Assembly: GCA_023435645.1 (NCBI GenBank)
Contig: JAEYRK010000082.1
Span: 1 to 64,000 of the forward strand
DNA: 64,000 nucleotides
Source: Bacillota bacterium
Lineage (GTDB): Bacteria; Bacillota; Clostridia; Lachnospirales; Lachnospiraceae
Direction of reading: 5' to 3'
This document shows, piece by piece, positions 28,301-36,582 of the stretch. How positions within the stretch are numbered: the stretch's first letter is position 1; each line of letters begins with the position of its first letter. The position numbers and the translations under genes were made by a program. Under the pieces are notes generated by a model. It was given only the letters and a program-made list of their open reading frames with translations, had not been told where the DNA came from and ran no database searches.

Positions 28301-29064
28301 AGCTCCACCTCATCCGCCCAAAATACCGGTCCATCCTTGCAGATTCTTTTATTCTTCACATTGCTGTGATGATCTTTATCCTTCGTATTACAAACACAGC
28401 CAAGGCATGTACCGATACCGCAGGCCATTCTTTCCTCCATGGAGAGCTGTGCTTTGATCCCATGTTCTTTGGCATATTCCTTAATCCCTCGAAGCATTGG
28501 TGTCGGCCCGCAGGCATAGATGATATCCGCTGTGAGCTGATGCGCTCGGATGGCATCCAATACATTCCCCTTCGTACCTGAACTGCCATCCTCTGTAGCA
28601 AGATAGACACTACCATAGGCTTCAAACTCTTTCTCTAAAAAAGTAATATCCCGATATCCAAGAACAATCTCTTGGCTGCCGGAAAGCTGTTTCGCCAGCT
28701 CCAGCATTGGAGGTATCCCAATTCCTCCTCCGATGAGCAGAGCCTTCCCTTTCTCCGGCATAAATCCGTTTCCGAGAGGTCCCATGACCTCTATTGAAGC
28801 TCCTGCTGACAGTCCGGAGAATTCCTCCGTTCCCTTTCCGGCAACACGGTAAACCAACCGTATTCCTCCCTGAGAGCGGTCCATCTCACAGATACTGATC
28901 GGTCTGGGCAGAAGCCTGCTTCCATCCCTGCTGTAGAGGGATAGGAACTGTCCCGGTACAGCCTTCTCTGTAATTTCCTCAGACTGAAGCCACATACTGA
29001 AGATTCCATTCGCCAGCTGTGTTTGCTCTTTTATTACAGCTTTATACTTAACTGGTACTGTCAT
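28297..29064 (-). CDS. pyrK: Dihydroorotate dehydrogenase electron transfer subunit
   Basis: Carries FAD and a [2Fe-2S] cluster and passes electrons from PyrD to NAD. The 255-aa protein has the ferredoxin-reductase FAD site (LLPRPISICE), the NAD-site IGGGIGIPPMLELA and YACGPTPML, and four cluster cysteines in ACGIGTCLGCVC and RICKDGPVF. It overlaps pyrD by 4 bp (CTATGA) for coupling. The ATG follows GGAGAATTACCCA. Confidence 0.97.
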   Translation of the reverse strand: MTVPVKYKAVIKEQTQLANGIFSMWLQSEEITEKAVPGQFLSLYSRDGSRLLPRPISICEMDRSQGGIRLVYRVAGKGTEEFSGLSAGASIEVMGPLGNGFMPEKGKALLIGGGIGIPPMLELAKQLSGSQEIVLGYRDITFLEKEFEAYGSVYLATEDGSSGTKGNVLDAIRAHQLTADIIYACGPTPMLRGIKEYAKEHGIKAQLSMEERMACGIGTCLGCVCNTKDKDHHSNVKNKRICKDGPVFWADEVEL

Positions 29065-29188
29065 TGGGTAATTCTCCTACATTCTCGTTTGCGATGCTCT
29101 GATTATATCCTAAAACCTCTGTAACCACAAGATTGAATATTTCATTTTTTTACAATCATTTATCCAATAAAAACCCTCAGTCCTCTGA

Positions 29189-29593
29189 TTATCCTTCTAT
29201 GATTTTCACTTTGACTTTACGAATTCTGGGTCCATCGAACTCCATAAAATAAATACCCTGCCAGGTCCCGAGGAGGAGTCTTCCATCTTCTATGATAAGC
29301 ATTTCAGAAAAGCCCATCATACTTGCCTTAATGTGGGCAGCTGAATTGCCCTCCATATGATGATAACCGTCTGACAGAGGAACAATTTTATTGAGTTCCA
29401 TCATAAAATCCCGCTTTACATCGGGATCAGCATTCTCATTAATCGTCAGAGCTGCCGTGGTATGTGGTATAAATACCATGCATATCCCCTGCTTTACCTT
29501 ACTTTCACTGACGATCGCTTGGATCTGATGGGTAATATCTATCATTGCAGTATGCTGATCTGTCTTTACTCCAAACGTATATACACTACTCAT
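29189..29593 (-). CDS. yjbQ: YjbQ/UPF0047 family protein
   Basis: A 134-aa protein of the secondary thiamine-phosphate synthase family (YjbQ, UPF0047). The family hallmarks are visible: FIPHTTAALTINENADPDV, DGYHHMEGNSAAHIKASMMG and LGTWQGIYFMEFDGPR, with conserved His and Asp that build the active site. Enteric homologues have weak thiamine-phosphate synthase activity; the real role is unsettled. The gene lies 124 bp before pyrK, so it may share its transcript. Confidence 0.9.
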   Translation of the reverse strand: MSSVYTFGVKTDQHTAMIDITHQIQAIVSESKVKQGICMVFIPHTTAALTINENADPDVKRDFMMELNKIVPLSDGYHHMEGNSAAHIKASMMGFSEMLIIEDGRLLLGTWQGIYFMEFDGPRIRKVKVKIIEG

Positions 29594-30012
29594 CCGCTCT
29601 ATTTTTCTTCCTTTCTATCCGACAATCCCGAACCTCCGCCATGTATATCAATCCTTCCTGCGGGAATTCCTGCTTTATATCACATGGATTTTACCACTGT
29701 TTCTTAATTAATTATAAACATCAATCCCATAAATTTCAAGATTATTCAGAAAAAGCCCCCTCCATAATTTACTCGCAGGTACAGTAGCTCTCACTCAGAG
29801 ATAGGCTCGTTTCAATTTAGGCGCATCCTGGAGAGGCTCAGGCTTATCGAAAGCTCCATTCAAATATAAGCATATCCTATAGAAGCTCCGGCCCATAGGA
29901 AGTCTCCGTTCAAAATCCTCTGGTAAAAATATTCTGAAAAGGCAGCTGGTATGATATTTTTCTCTGTTTTGTCAATAATAGTAGCTATGATTTACAACCC
30001 TTCCTAAATCTA

Positions 30013-30041
30013 TTGACTTAAGCAAGCCATTATGTTATATT
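30013..30041 (+). promoter_or_regulatory. Sigma-A promoter of ppiB
   Basis: TTGACT at 30013-30018, 17-bp spacer, TATATT at 30036-30041, 57 bp before the ppiB start. The remaining 29594-30012 spacer contains only vague AAGCTCC-like repeats and no RNA gene that I can recognise. Confidence 0.75.
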
Positions 30042-30098
30042 TACCACCAAAAGCCAATTTAGGCTTTCTGTTAATAAACACATTGAAAGGAAATTCAT

Positions 30099-30623
30099 AT
30101 GGAAAAAAAGAATCCTATCGTAACGATTGAAATGCAAAGCGGTGACAAGATCCAACTGGAATTATATCCCGATACTGCACCAAATACCGTGAACAACTTT
30201 ATATCCCTGGTTAATAAGGGCTTTTACAACGGGTTAAAATTCCACCGAGTAATCCGTGGTTTCATGATTCAGGGAGGCGATCCGGAGGGTAACGGTATGG
30301 GAGGTCCCGGTTATTCCATTAAGGGTGAGTTCTCCTATAACCATTTCAATAATAGCCTGAAGCATACAGCCGGTGTTATCTCCATGGCGAGATCCCAGCG
30401 CCCGGATTCAGCCGGTTCACAGTTCTTTATCATGCATAAGGATTCACCCCATCTGGACGGCTCCTACGCTGCCTTCGGCAAGGTGATAGAGGGTCAGAGT
30501 GCTGTTAACAAGATTGCCGAAACCAAAACAGATTATTCTGATGCTCCCCTGGAGCCCCAGATTATGAAGACTGTAACGGTTGATACCTTCGGAGTTGAAT
30601 ATCCGGAGCCCGAAAAGATCTGA
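30099..30623 (+). CDS. ppiB: Cyclophilin-type peptidyl-prolyl isomerase
   Basis: Catalyses cis-trans isomerisation at proline bonds in the cytoplasm. The 174-aa protein has the cyclophilin core: FHRVIRGFMIQGGDP with the catalytic Arg, GTISMAR-like GVISMARSQRPDSAGSQFFI and LDGSYAAFGKV. No signal peptide. The usual Trp of the cyclosporin site is replaced (HLDGSYAAFG), as in many bacterial forms. The ATG follows AAAGGAAATTCAT. It stands alone on the plus strand between two pyr groups. Confidence 0.96.
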   Translation: MEKKNPIVTIEMQSGDKIQLELYPDTAPNTVNNFISLVNKGFYNGLKFHRVIRGFMIQGGDPEGNGMGGPGYSIKGEFSYNHFNNSLKHTAGVISMARSQRPDSAGSQFFIMHKDSPHLDGSYAAFGKVIEGQSAVNKIAETKTDYSDAPLEPQIMKTVTVDTFGVEYPEPEKI

Positions 30624-30696
30624 TGCTCTTTGTCAGAACCCTGTAACTCCCGGGCACAGTATATTTCCTATTAAAGTATATAGCAATCGCTTTTAA

Positions 30697-30756
30697 AAAG
30701 GATGCTTATGAAGCAGCAGATATCCTATGATATCGCGGCTCTCAAAAGCATCCTTG
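30697..30756. terminator. Bidirectional terminator between ppiB and pyrF
   Basis: AAGGATGCTT and AAGCATCCTT close a long hairpin that also contains GATATC copies. On the minus strand it ends in CCTTTTTA, on the plus strand in CCTTGCTTT. Both convergent genes end beside it. Confidence 0.8.
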
Positions 30757-30758
30757 CT

Positions 30759-31688
30759 TTATGAAAGGGTAACCCAGGCCTTCTTTAAATCTTCTCTCAT
30801 ATCAAGAACCGCCTGCCTCGAAGCATCTGCGTAGGCTGTACCTGTAAATTTCTCATAACCCTTCTGCTTATAAGCCGCAATGATTCCTCTGGAGGAATTC
30901 ACAATGGCACCCAAGCCATCCCGATTGAAATAATGCTTCAGATCTTCCGCCTTACCCCCCTGAGCTCCATAGCCCGGAACCAGAATGTAGGTCTTTGGCA
31001 TCAGCTTACGGAGTATCTTACCTATCTCAGGATAGGTTGCCCCAACCACTGCTCCAATCTGGCTATAGGTATTGCCTGTGTGAAGCTCTCCCCATTCTGC
31101 CACCTTCTTACCTACCAATTCATAGAGGGGTGTGTCCCCCACCAGCTGATCCTGAAACTCTCCACTGGAAGGATTAGAGGTCTTCACCAGGATGAATAAG
31201 CCCTTATTCTCAGCCCTGCAGACCTCAATGAAGGGGAGGATCCCATCAGAGCCCAAATATGGATTCACTGTGATAAAGTCCTCATCAAAGCCTCGGAATT
31301 CTCTGCCTCCGATCATTACCCTACCGAGGTGTCCGGTTGCATATGCCTCCGAGGTTGAGCCGATATCTCCCCGCTTCACATCCCCGATAACCACCAGACC
31401 CTTCTGTTTGCTATACTCCACCGTCTTAACATAAGCCTTAAGACCTTCTATCCCGAACTGCTCATACATCGCTATCTGAGGCTTGACCGCAGGAATAAGA
31501 TCATAGGTCGCATCAATAATCCCCTGGTTAAAACGCCAGATTGCCTCCGATGCTCCCTCCAGATTCTCTCCCTTCTCGCTGTAGGCTTTAGAAAGGATAT
31601 GCTCCGGTATCATGCTTAACATTGGGTCCAGGCCTACGACAACAGGTGCCTGGGTCTGACTGATCTTCTCAATTAATTTGTTAATCAT
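30759..31688 (-). CDS. pyrF: Orotidine 5'-phosphate decarboxylase, type 2
   Basis: Decarboxylates OMP to UMP. The 309-aa length, VGLDPML at the N-terminus and the GDVKRGDIGSTSEAYA catalytic block mark the longer type 2 subfamily. VPGYGAQGG and VNSSRGII form the phosphate-binding end. The ATG follows CTGGAGGATTGGA. It is 227 bp downstream of pyrC, a spacer without recognised features. Confidence 0.96.
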   Translation of the reverse strand: MINKLIEKISQTQAPVVVGLDPMLSMIPEHILSKAYSEKGENLEGASEAIWRFNQGIIDATYDLIPAVKPQIAMYEQFGIEGLKAYVKTVEYSKQKGLVVIGDVKRGDIGSTSEAYATGHLGRVMIGGREFRGFDEDFITVNPYLGSDGILPFIEVCRAENKGLFILVKTSNPSSGEFQDQLVGDTPLYELVGKKVAEWGELHTGNTYSQIGAVVGATYPEIGKILRKLMPKTYILVPGYGAQGGKAEDLKHYFNRDGLGAIVNSSRGIIAAYKQKGYEKFTGTAYADASRQAVLDMREDLKKAWVTLS

Positions 31689-31915
31689 TCCAATCCTCCA
31701 GATTACTTATTTCCTTCTGAGCTGAACCGGCTGCAATGCTACAAACGGTATGGTTGCTGTAACAAGTCAGTGATCTAGCTCGCCTGTGAACACTGTCCAA
31801 TCGCCTTCCTTACATAATCTCTGATCTATTCAACGATTGCAATCATACATATGTCCTAATCCATCCCATCGTACAGTAACTTATCTTTGGACTCTGTACT
31901 TGAGATCTAAGTTCA

Positions 31916-33217
31916 TTACAGTATCCTATGCTGGCTTCCGTCATAGACCAACTTACCCGAAACAAGGGTATACCGGATTTTTCCCTTGACCTTCCTCCCA
32001 TGGAAGGGGGTATTCCTTCCTTTACTGAAGAAGGTGTTTTGATCAATCAGGTACTCCTGCTCCGGATTTGCGATTACAATATCTGCAACACCTCCAACCT
32101 TTAGGCTTCCCCTATCAATGCCGAGAATTCTTGCCGGATTCGTACTCAGCTTCTCAACCAGCTGTCTCGCAGTTAGATATCCTGCGTGTAGGAGCTCTGT
32201 GGCCGTAAGCGCAAATGCCGTCTCAAGACCTACGATCCCAAAGGGTGCTTCCCGAAAGGATTTCTCCTTCTCCTCCCTCGAATGAGGGGCATGATCCGTG
32301 GCAATCACCTCCAAGGTTCCATCCTTCAGTCCCTGCTTCAGTGCAGCTACATCCTCCTTCGATCTCAGCGGAGGATTCATCTTATAATTAGCATCATCTT
32401 CAGTAATATCCTCATCGGTTAGTATAAAATGGTGGGGACATACCTCACCGCTGACAGGGAGACCTTCCCCTTTCGCAGCTCCAAGCATCCTCACGCTGTC
32501 CTTCGTGGAGCAGTGGCAAAGATGTAGCTGTGCCCCTGTCTCCTTAGCCAGAAGGATATCCCTGGCTACAATGATGTCCTCCACCGCATTACTAATTCCC
32601 TCCAGTCCAAGCTCTGCTGCCTTCTTCCCTGCATTGATGACTCCCCTTCCCACGAGGCTCTTATCCTCACAGTGGGCGAGAATAGGGATGCCGACAGCTG
32701 CTGCCTGCTGCATTGCTTTTTTATAGAGTGCTGTATCCATCACGGACTTGCCATCCTCACTTAGGGCTACTGCTCCTGCCGCTGCAAGGGAAGAAATATC
32801 GGTCAGCTCCCTACCCTCCTGCTCCTTTGTTATTGCTGCTACGGGTAAGATATTGACCACGGCCTCCTGTCCTGCCCTTTGACAAACAAACGCAAGGCTC
32901 TCCGGCGAGTCTGTACTGGGCTTTGTGTTCGGCATGGGACATATGGTGGTAAACCCTCCTGCCGCTGCTGCCATGGATCCGGTTCGTATGGTTTCCTTAT
33001 ATTCATAGCCCGGTTCCCTCAGATGGACATGCAGATCAATGAAGCCGGGCATGACATAACAGCCCGATGCATCAAGCAGAAGGTCGTGCTCCGTGTCCTT
33101 GATCGAAAGCTCCTGCTCAATACTCCGAATCCGCTCTCCCTCCAGTAGGATATCATAATATCCTTCCCGATCCGAGGCCGGATCGATTACATATCCGTTC
33201 TTAATTAAGGTTCTCAT
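31916..33217 (-). CDS. pyrC: Dihydroorotase
   Basis: Closes carbamoyl aspartate to dihydroorotate. The 433-aa amidohydrolase has the zinc motif DLHVHLREPG, AHCEDKSLVGRG, LCHCSTKDSV and the catalytic TDHAPHSREEK. The length and motifs are those of the class I (PyrC/AllB) group. The open frame starts six codons earlier at 33235, but the ATG at 33215-33217 has AAGGCGG upstream and starts the normal MRTLIKNGYVID. pyrB and the carbamoyl phosphate synthase genes are not in the window. Confidence 0.95.
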   Translation of the reverse strand: MRTLIKNGYVIDPASDREGYYDILLEGERIRSIEQELSIKDTEHDLLLDASGCYVMPGFIDLHVHLREPGYEYKETIRTGSMAAAAGGFTTICPMPNTKPSTDSPESLAFVCQRAGQEAVVNILPVAAITKEQEGRELTDISSLAAAGAVALSEDGKSVMDTALYKKAMQQAAAVGIPILAHCEDKSLVGRGVINAGKKAAELGLEGISNAVEDIIVARDILLAKETGAQLHLCHCSTKDSVRMLGAAKGEGLPVSGEVCPHHFILTDEDITEDDANYKMNPPLRSKEDVAALKQGLKDGTLEVIATDHAPHSREEKEKSFREAPFGIVGLETAFALTATELLHAGYLTARQLVEKLSTNPARILGIDRGSLKVGGVADIVIANPEQEYLIDQNTFFSKGRNTPFHGRKVKGKIRYTLVSGKLVYDGSQHRIL

Positions 33218-33272
33218 CGTTTTCCGCCTTACCATACCTTTCCGTTTGCTTGTTCACAGGTGATGCAAGCCA

Positions 33273-33668
33273 CTATATCCATTCAGACCGTTCGATATCC
33301 TCCAATATCCTCCTATCGATGTAGGTGTTGAATTCCTCTCTCTTAATCCATTGGTAGTCAACCAGCTCCTCTGATAGTAATACCGTATCCAGAGTTGCCA
33401 GGCACAGATAACTGATTCCGATATTGAATACATCTCCGGTCATAAAGGACCAGGTATACAATAAACGGTCAATGGTAACCGATATTCCGGTTTGTTCTAA
33501 GACATGTCTTAAAACCGCTTTATCAGGTGCCTCCATAAATTCGATGCTACCGTCTACGAAAGCCCATTGATAGGGCTCCGAAACTCTATCATCAAACCAA
33601 CGTTTAACCATAAGGTATTTATCCTCATACTTTACGATTCCCTTTACCAAAATTCTATATTTATCCAT
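33273..33668 (-). CDS. Nudix-like protein with a degenerate Nudix box
   Basis: A 131-aa protein with a Nudix-type fold pattern: beta strands around VKGIVKYEDKYLMVKRW, then WAFVDGSIEFMEAPDKAVLRHVLEQTGI where the Nudix box should lie. The invariant REUxEExGU part reads RHVLEQTGI, so two of the metal-binding glutamates are replaced. It may be inactive as a hydrolase or bind a nucleotide. The ATG at 33666-33668 follows AAGGAGGT. It is 55 bp upstream of pyrC and may be co-transcribed. Confidence 0.75.
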   Translation of the reverse strand: MDKYRILVKGIVKYEDKYLMVKRWFDDRVSEPYQWAFVDGSIEFMEAPDKAVLRHVLEQTGISVTIDRLLYTWSFMTGDVFNIGISYLCLATLDTVLLSEELVDYQWIKREEFNTYIDRRILEDIERSEWI

Positions 33669-33776
33669 TAATCCTACCTCCTTATTATAATCCCAGCGGA
33701 ACTCACAGGATAATTGTATCCCATACTTAGGCAATTGTTACTCCGGTGCTTCCCTCACAGCCATGACCTTTTCCCG

Positions 33777-35108
33777 TTAGGGCTCTGCCCTGCCTGCCAG
33801 ATAATTGATAAACTGCTGGGCAGTACGCCCGGACATTCCTCCATGGTATAGCTCCCATTTATTTGCCTCTGCAGATAGCTCCTCCTCCGTCAGTTGAATA
33901 TTCCCCTGTCGTTTGGCAAGGCTCTTCACAATTTGGAGATACTCCTTCTTGTTCGGAGCCGAGAAATTAATCGTAATTCCAAAGCGGGCAACTAAGGACA
34001 GCTTCTCCTGCATCGTATCGGAGCGATGGAGCTCACCCGTCTTTTCCATGTCAGAACGGTCATCCCAGGTCTCTCGGATGAGATGCCTGCGGTTAGAGGT
34101 GGCATAGATCAGGACATTATCCGGTTTGGTCTCAAGACCGCCTTCTATGACAGCCTTCAGATATTTGTATTCTATCTCAAATTCCTCAAAGGACAGATCA
34201 TCCATATAGATTATGAACTTATAATTCCTGTTCTTGATCTGGGAGATGATGGCGGATAGATCCTCAAACTGGTGCTTATAGATTTCTATCATCCTTAAGC
34301 CCTGTGCATAGTATTCATTCAGGATGGCTTTCACAGCGGTGGATTTACCGGTTCCGCTATCTCCATACAGCAGTACATTATTGGACTTTCTTCCCTCTAC
34401 AAAGGCCTCTGTATTCTCAACCAGCTTACGCTTCTGTAGCTCGTAGCCAACCAGATCGGACAGCATAACCTCCTGTGTATTGGTAATAGGAAAGATCGTT
34501 ACCTGCTCCTGCTCCTTCCTGATTCGAAAGGCCTTGTTCAAGCCAAACTTACCAACGCCATGCTCCTTATAGAAACCGGTAACAAGCTGAAAAATCTCTT
34601 CCTCATCCTCGGCAGCCTCGATTTGTCGGCTTAAGCGCTGAACCTTCTCACTTACATTCTTATGATATCTGTTGCTGTTCTTCTCAATGGCCTTATACTC
34701 AGAGATGATCGTAAAGCAGTTGATATTAAGCGCCCTCTCCAGGGGTCCGAAATCATAATCAAATAGTGCCTTGAAGATCTTAAAATCACCTTTGGCAAAC
34801 CGGTTCACCGTACCCTCCTTCGCTCCAACCTTCTCACAGGTGATGCTGAAGGGATTCTCACAGGTAACCAATAGATAGGTAAGATAATTATGCCATAGGT
34901 TGGTATCAAAACCATACACCGTTGCCAGCTCCAGAAGACGGTTGATCAGGGAATAGATCCGAGAGGTAATCTCCTCTCCGGTGATCAGTGCTCCCTGCCC
35001 CTCCTTTTGGGAGCTCTCATACTCCTTCATCAGCTCTGCCAGCTCCGAGAGCAGGCTGTTTTCTCCAAGCTGCTTATATACCACTAATTTTGAAATCAAA
35101 CGATACAC
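33777..35108 (-). CDS. DUF815 AAA-type ATPase
   Basis: A 443-aa protein: a helical N-terminal region (about 1-195) and a C-terminal P-loop domain with Walker A YGDSGTGKSTAVKAI (about 245), Walker B FIIYMDDLSFEE (about 300), a sensor-like YATSNRRHLIRE and the arginine-rich end. This is the DUF815 family, widespread in Firmicutes and proteobacteria, without an assigned role. The start is GTG at 35106-35108 after GGAGGG. It follows the DUF234 ATPase by 18 bp. Confidence 0.88.
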   Translation of the reverse strand: MYRLISKLVVYKQLGENSLLSELAELMKEYESSQKEGQGALITGEEITSRIYSLINRLLELATVYGFDTNLWHNYLTYLLVTCENPFSITCEKVGAKEGTVNRFAKGDFKIFKALFDYDFGPLERALNINCFTIISEYKAIEKNSNRYHKNVSEKVQRLSRQIEAAEDEEEIFQLVTGFYKEHGVGKFGLNKAFRIRKEQEQVTIFPITNTQEVMLSDLVGYELQKRKLVENTEAFVEGRKSNNVLLYGDSGTGKSTAVKAILNEYYAQGLRMIEIYKHQFEDLSAIISQIKNRNYKFIIYMDDLSFEEFEIEYKYLKAVIEGGLETKPDNVLIYATSNRRHLIRETWDDRSDMEKTGELHRSDTMQEKLSLVARFGITINFSAPNKKEYLQIVKSLAKRQGNIQLTEEELSAEANKWELYHGGMSGRTAQQFINYLAGRAEP

Positions 35109-35126
35109 ATCAAAGCCCTCCAGACG

Positions 35127-36479
35127 CTATAGATCCTCAAGTCCAACCAATATCACATCATCCCTATCCAGAGCCAGCTGGGAAAGCTCCTTAGAAAAGC
35201 CATGTCTGGAGAATAGATAATATAGCTCCGGCCTTAATCCGGCTTCCTTGGACAGCGTATTCAATGCTTCAAAATGATCCATACCTGCCGGTCCATCCTT
35301 CCAGATACATTTTCCTACCAGGGTATGCCCGTCTCTGCCCTTGGCGATGACATCTATGGTTCCGTTCTTCCCATACCAGCGGTCCCACCACTGATACCTC
35401 ATTCTCAGCCTGCCATGCTGGTTCATCAGCTTCAGATACTCCATACAGACATCGGAAAAATACTCTTCCATATATCCATCCAGAGCCGGACTGATATAGG
35501 TATCATAAACCTGCTCCTTAAGGCCCAGCTCCAGCTCAGTCAGATGCGGAAAAATAAAACGATACCAGAAATGCAGGAAATGATCCCTAATCCGGTATAG
35601 CCCCTTCATGGCATTCTCCCTGCCCTCATCCTCCAGAGGCACCAGCTTCTCCACGATATCCATTCCTGTGAGAAGCTTTAAATATACCAATATCTTCGCC
35701 CGGGAATAGCCGGTATGGTTATGCAGATCATTCAGCTTCCTGTTTCCCTCAGCCAAGGAGGCCAAGAGCGTACTGTATACAGCCGTTTCCCTGAGCTCCA
35801 GCTTCAGATAGTGCAGGGGTTCTTCATAGAGTCTGCTGTTCTTGTCCAAAATAGCACTAAGGATATTCTCCCTTATGGACCTGCCCTCCTTCCATTCCTT
35901 AAGATAATCCGGAACACCTCCCAGAATACCACTGATATGGATGCAGGCTTCCACTGTGGACCTTGGAAAACGGTTCACAAAATCCACAAAGGTAAACTCC
36001 TTTAATTTTAGATAGGCATTGATACGGGAGGCTGCCGTTCCCATCCAAGCAACCATTTCATTCTCAACAAAACGGATGGAGGAGGAGCAAAGAATGAGCA
36101 TGACCGGCCCCGGAAGCTTGTCCAGCAGTTTTACAGCCTCCAACAGCTCAGAGCCCTCCTTTAGCAGCAGATGGAATTCATCCAATATAATTACAGTTTT
36201 ACGATTTTGTTGGGTAATCGCAGCAAATAGACTGTGATAGTCAGGATATACTCCGGGAGACATTCCGGACGCCTGCCAATGGCTGTTCAACCTGCTCAGC
36301 TGCATCCCTTTGGCACAGTCCACGCAGGCATAATAATAAGCCGGTTTATCCGCTATGAACTCCCTAAGAAGAGTCGTCTTTCCAATTCCCCTTCTTCCAT
36401 ATAAGATCACCAGACTTGAACCCGGATCCTCATACTGCTTCGTGAGCAGGCTTAGCTCTGTTGCTCTCTTAATGAACAT
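35127..36479 (-). CDS. Archaeal-type ATPase with DUF234 C-terminal domain
   Basis: A 450-aa STAND-like ATPase. Walker A is YGRRGIGKTTLLREF, Walker B TVIILDEFHLLL, with the FVDFVNRFP and GGVPDYLKEW signatures of the archaeal ATPase family, a winged-helix segment (GYSRAKILVYLKLLTGM) and a C-terminal DUF234 nuclease-like domain (HFWYRFIFPH, then DVIAKGRDGHTLVGKCIWKD). The last part has the D...K pattern of PD-(D/E)xK nucleases, so DNA cutting is possible but unproven. The ATG at 36477-36479 follows GAGGTGATCGGG. Confidence 0.88.
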   Translation of the reverse strand: MFIKRATELSLLTKQYEDPGSSLVILYGRRGIGKTTLLREFIADKPAYYYACVDCAKGMQLSRLNSHWQASGMSPGVYPDYHSLFAAITQQNRKTVIILDEFHLLLKEGSELLEAVKLLDKLPGPVMLILCSSSIRFVENEMVAWMGTAASRINAYLKLKEFTFVDFVNRFPRSTVEACIHISGILGGVPDYLKEWKEGRSIRENILSAILDKNSRLYEEPLHYLKLELRETAVYSTLLASLAEGNRKLNDLHNHTGYSRAKILVYLKLLTGMDIVEKLVPLEDEGRENAMKGLYRIRDHFLHFWYRFIFPHLTELELGLKEQVYDTYISPALDGYMEEYFSDVCMEYLKLMNQHGRLRMRYQWWDRWYGKNGTIDVIAKGRDGHTLVGKCIWKDGPAGMDHFEALNTLSKEAGLRPELYYLFSRHGFSKELSQLALDRDDVILVGLEDL

Positions 36480-36527
36480 CCCGATCACCTCGCTTTCACC
36501 CAACAATCCGTTCTAAATTGTATAAAC

Positions 36528-36569
36528 ATACCGGTCAGCCGGTTCATATAGAAACCTTCTGACCGGTAT
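36528..36569 (-). terminator. Terminator after argS
   Basis: An 11-bp perfect stem (ATACCGGTCAG/CTGACCGGTAT) with a 20-base loop just after argS. The following tract is weak (GTTTATAC), so some read-through into the ATPase genes is possible. Confidence 0.65.
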
Positions 36570-36582
36570 CTGTTATTTCATA

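Noticed and set aside
35127..36479. Defence system centred on the DUF234 ATPase
   Set aside because: The genes lie between argS and pyr genes without mobile elements, nucleases with clear motifs or other defence genes; a housekeeping role is equally likely.
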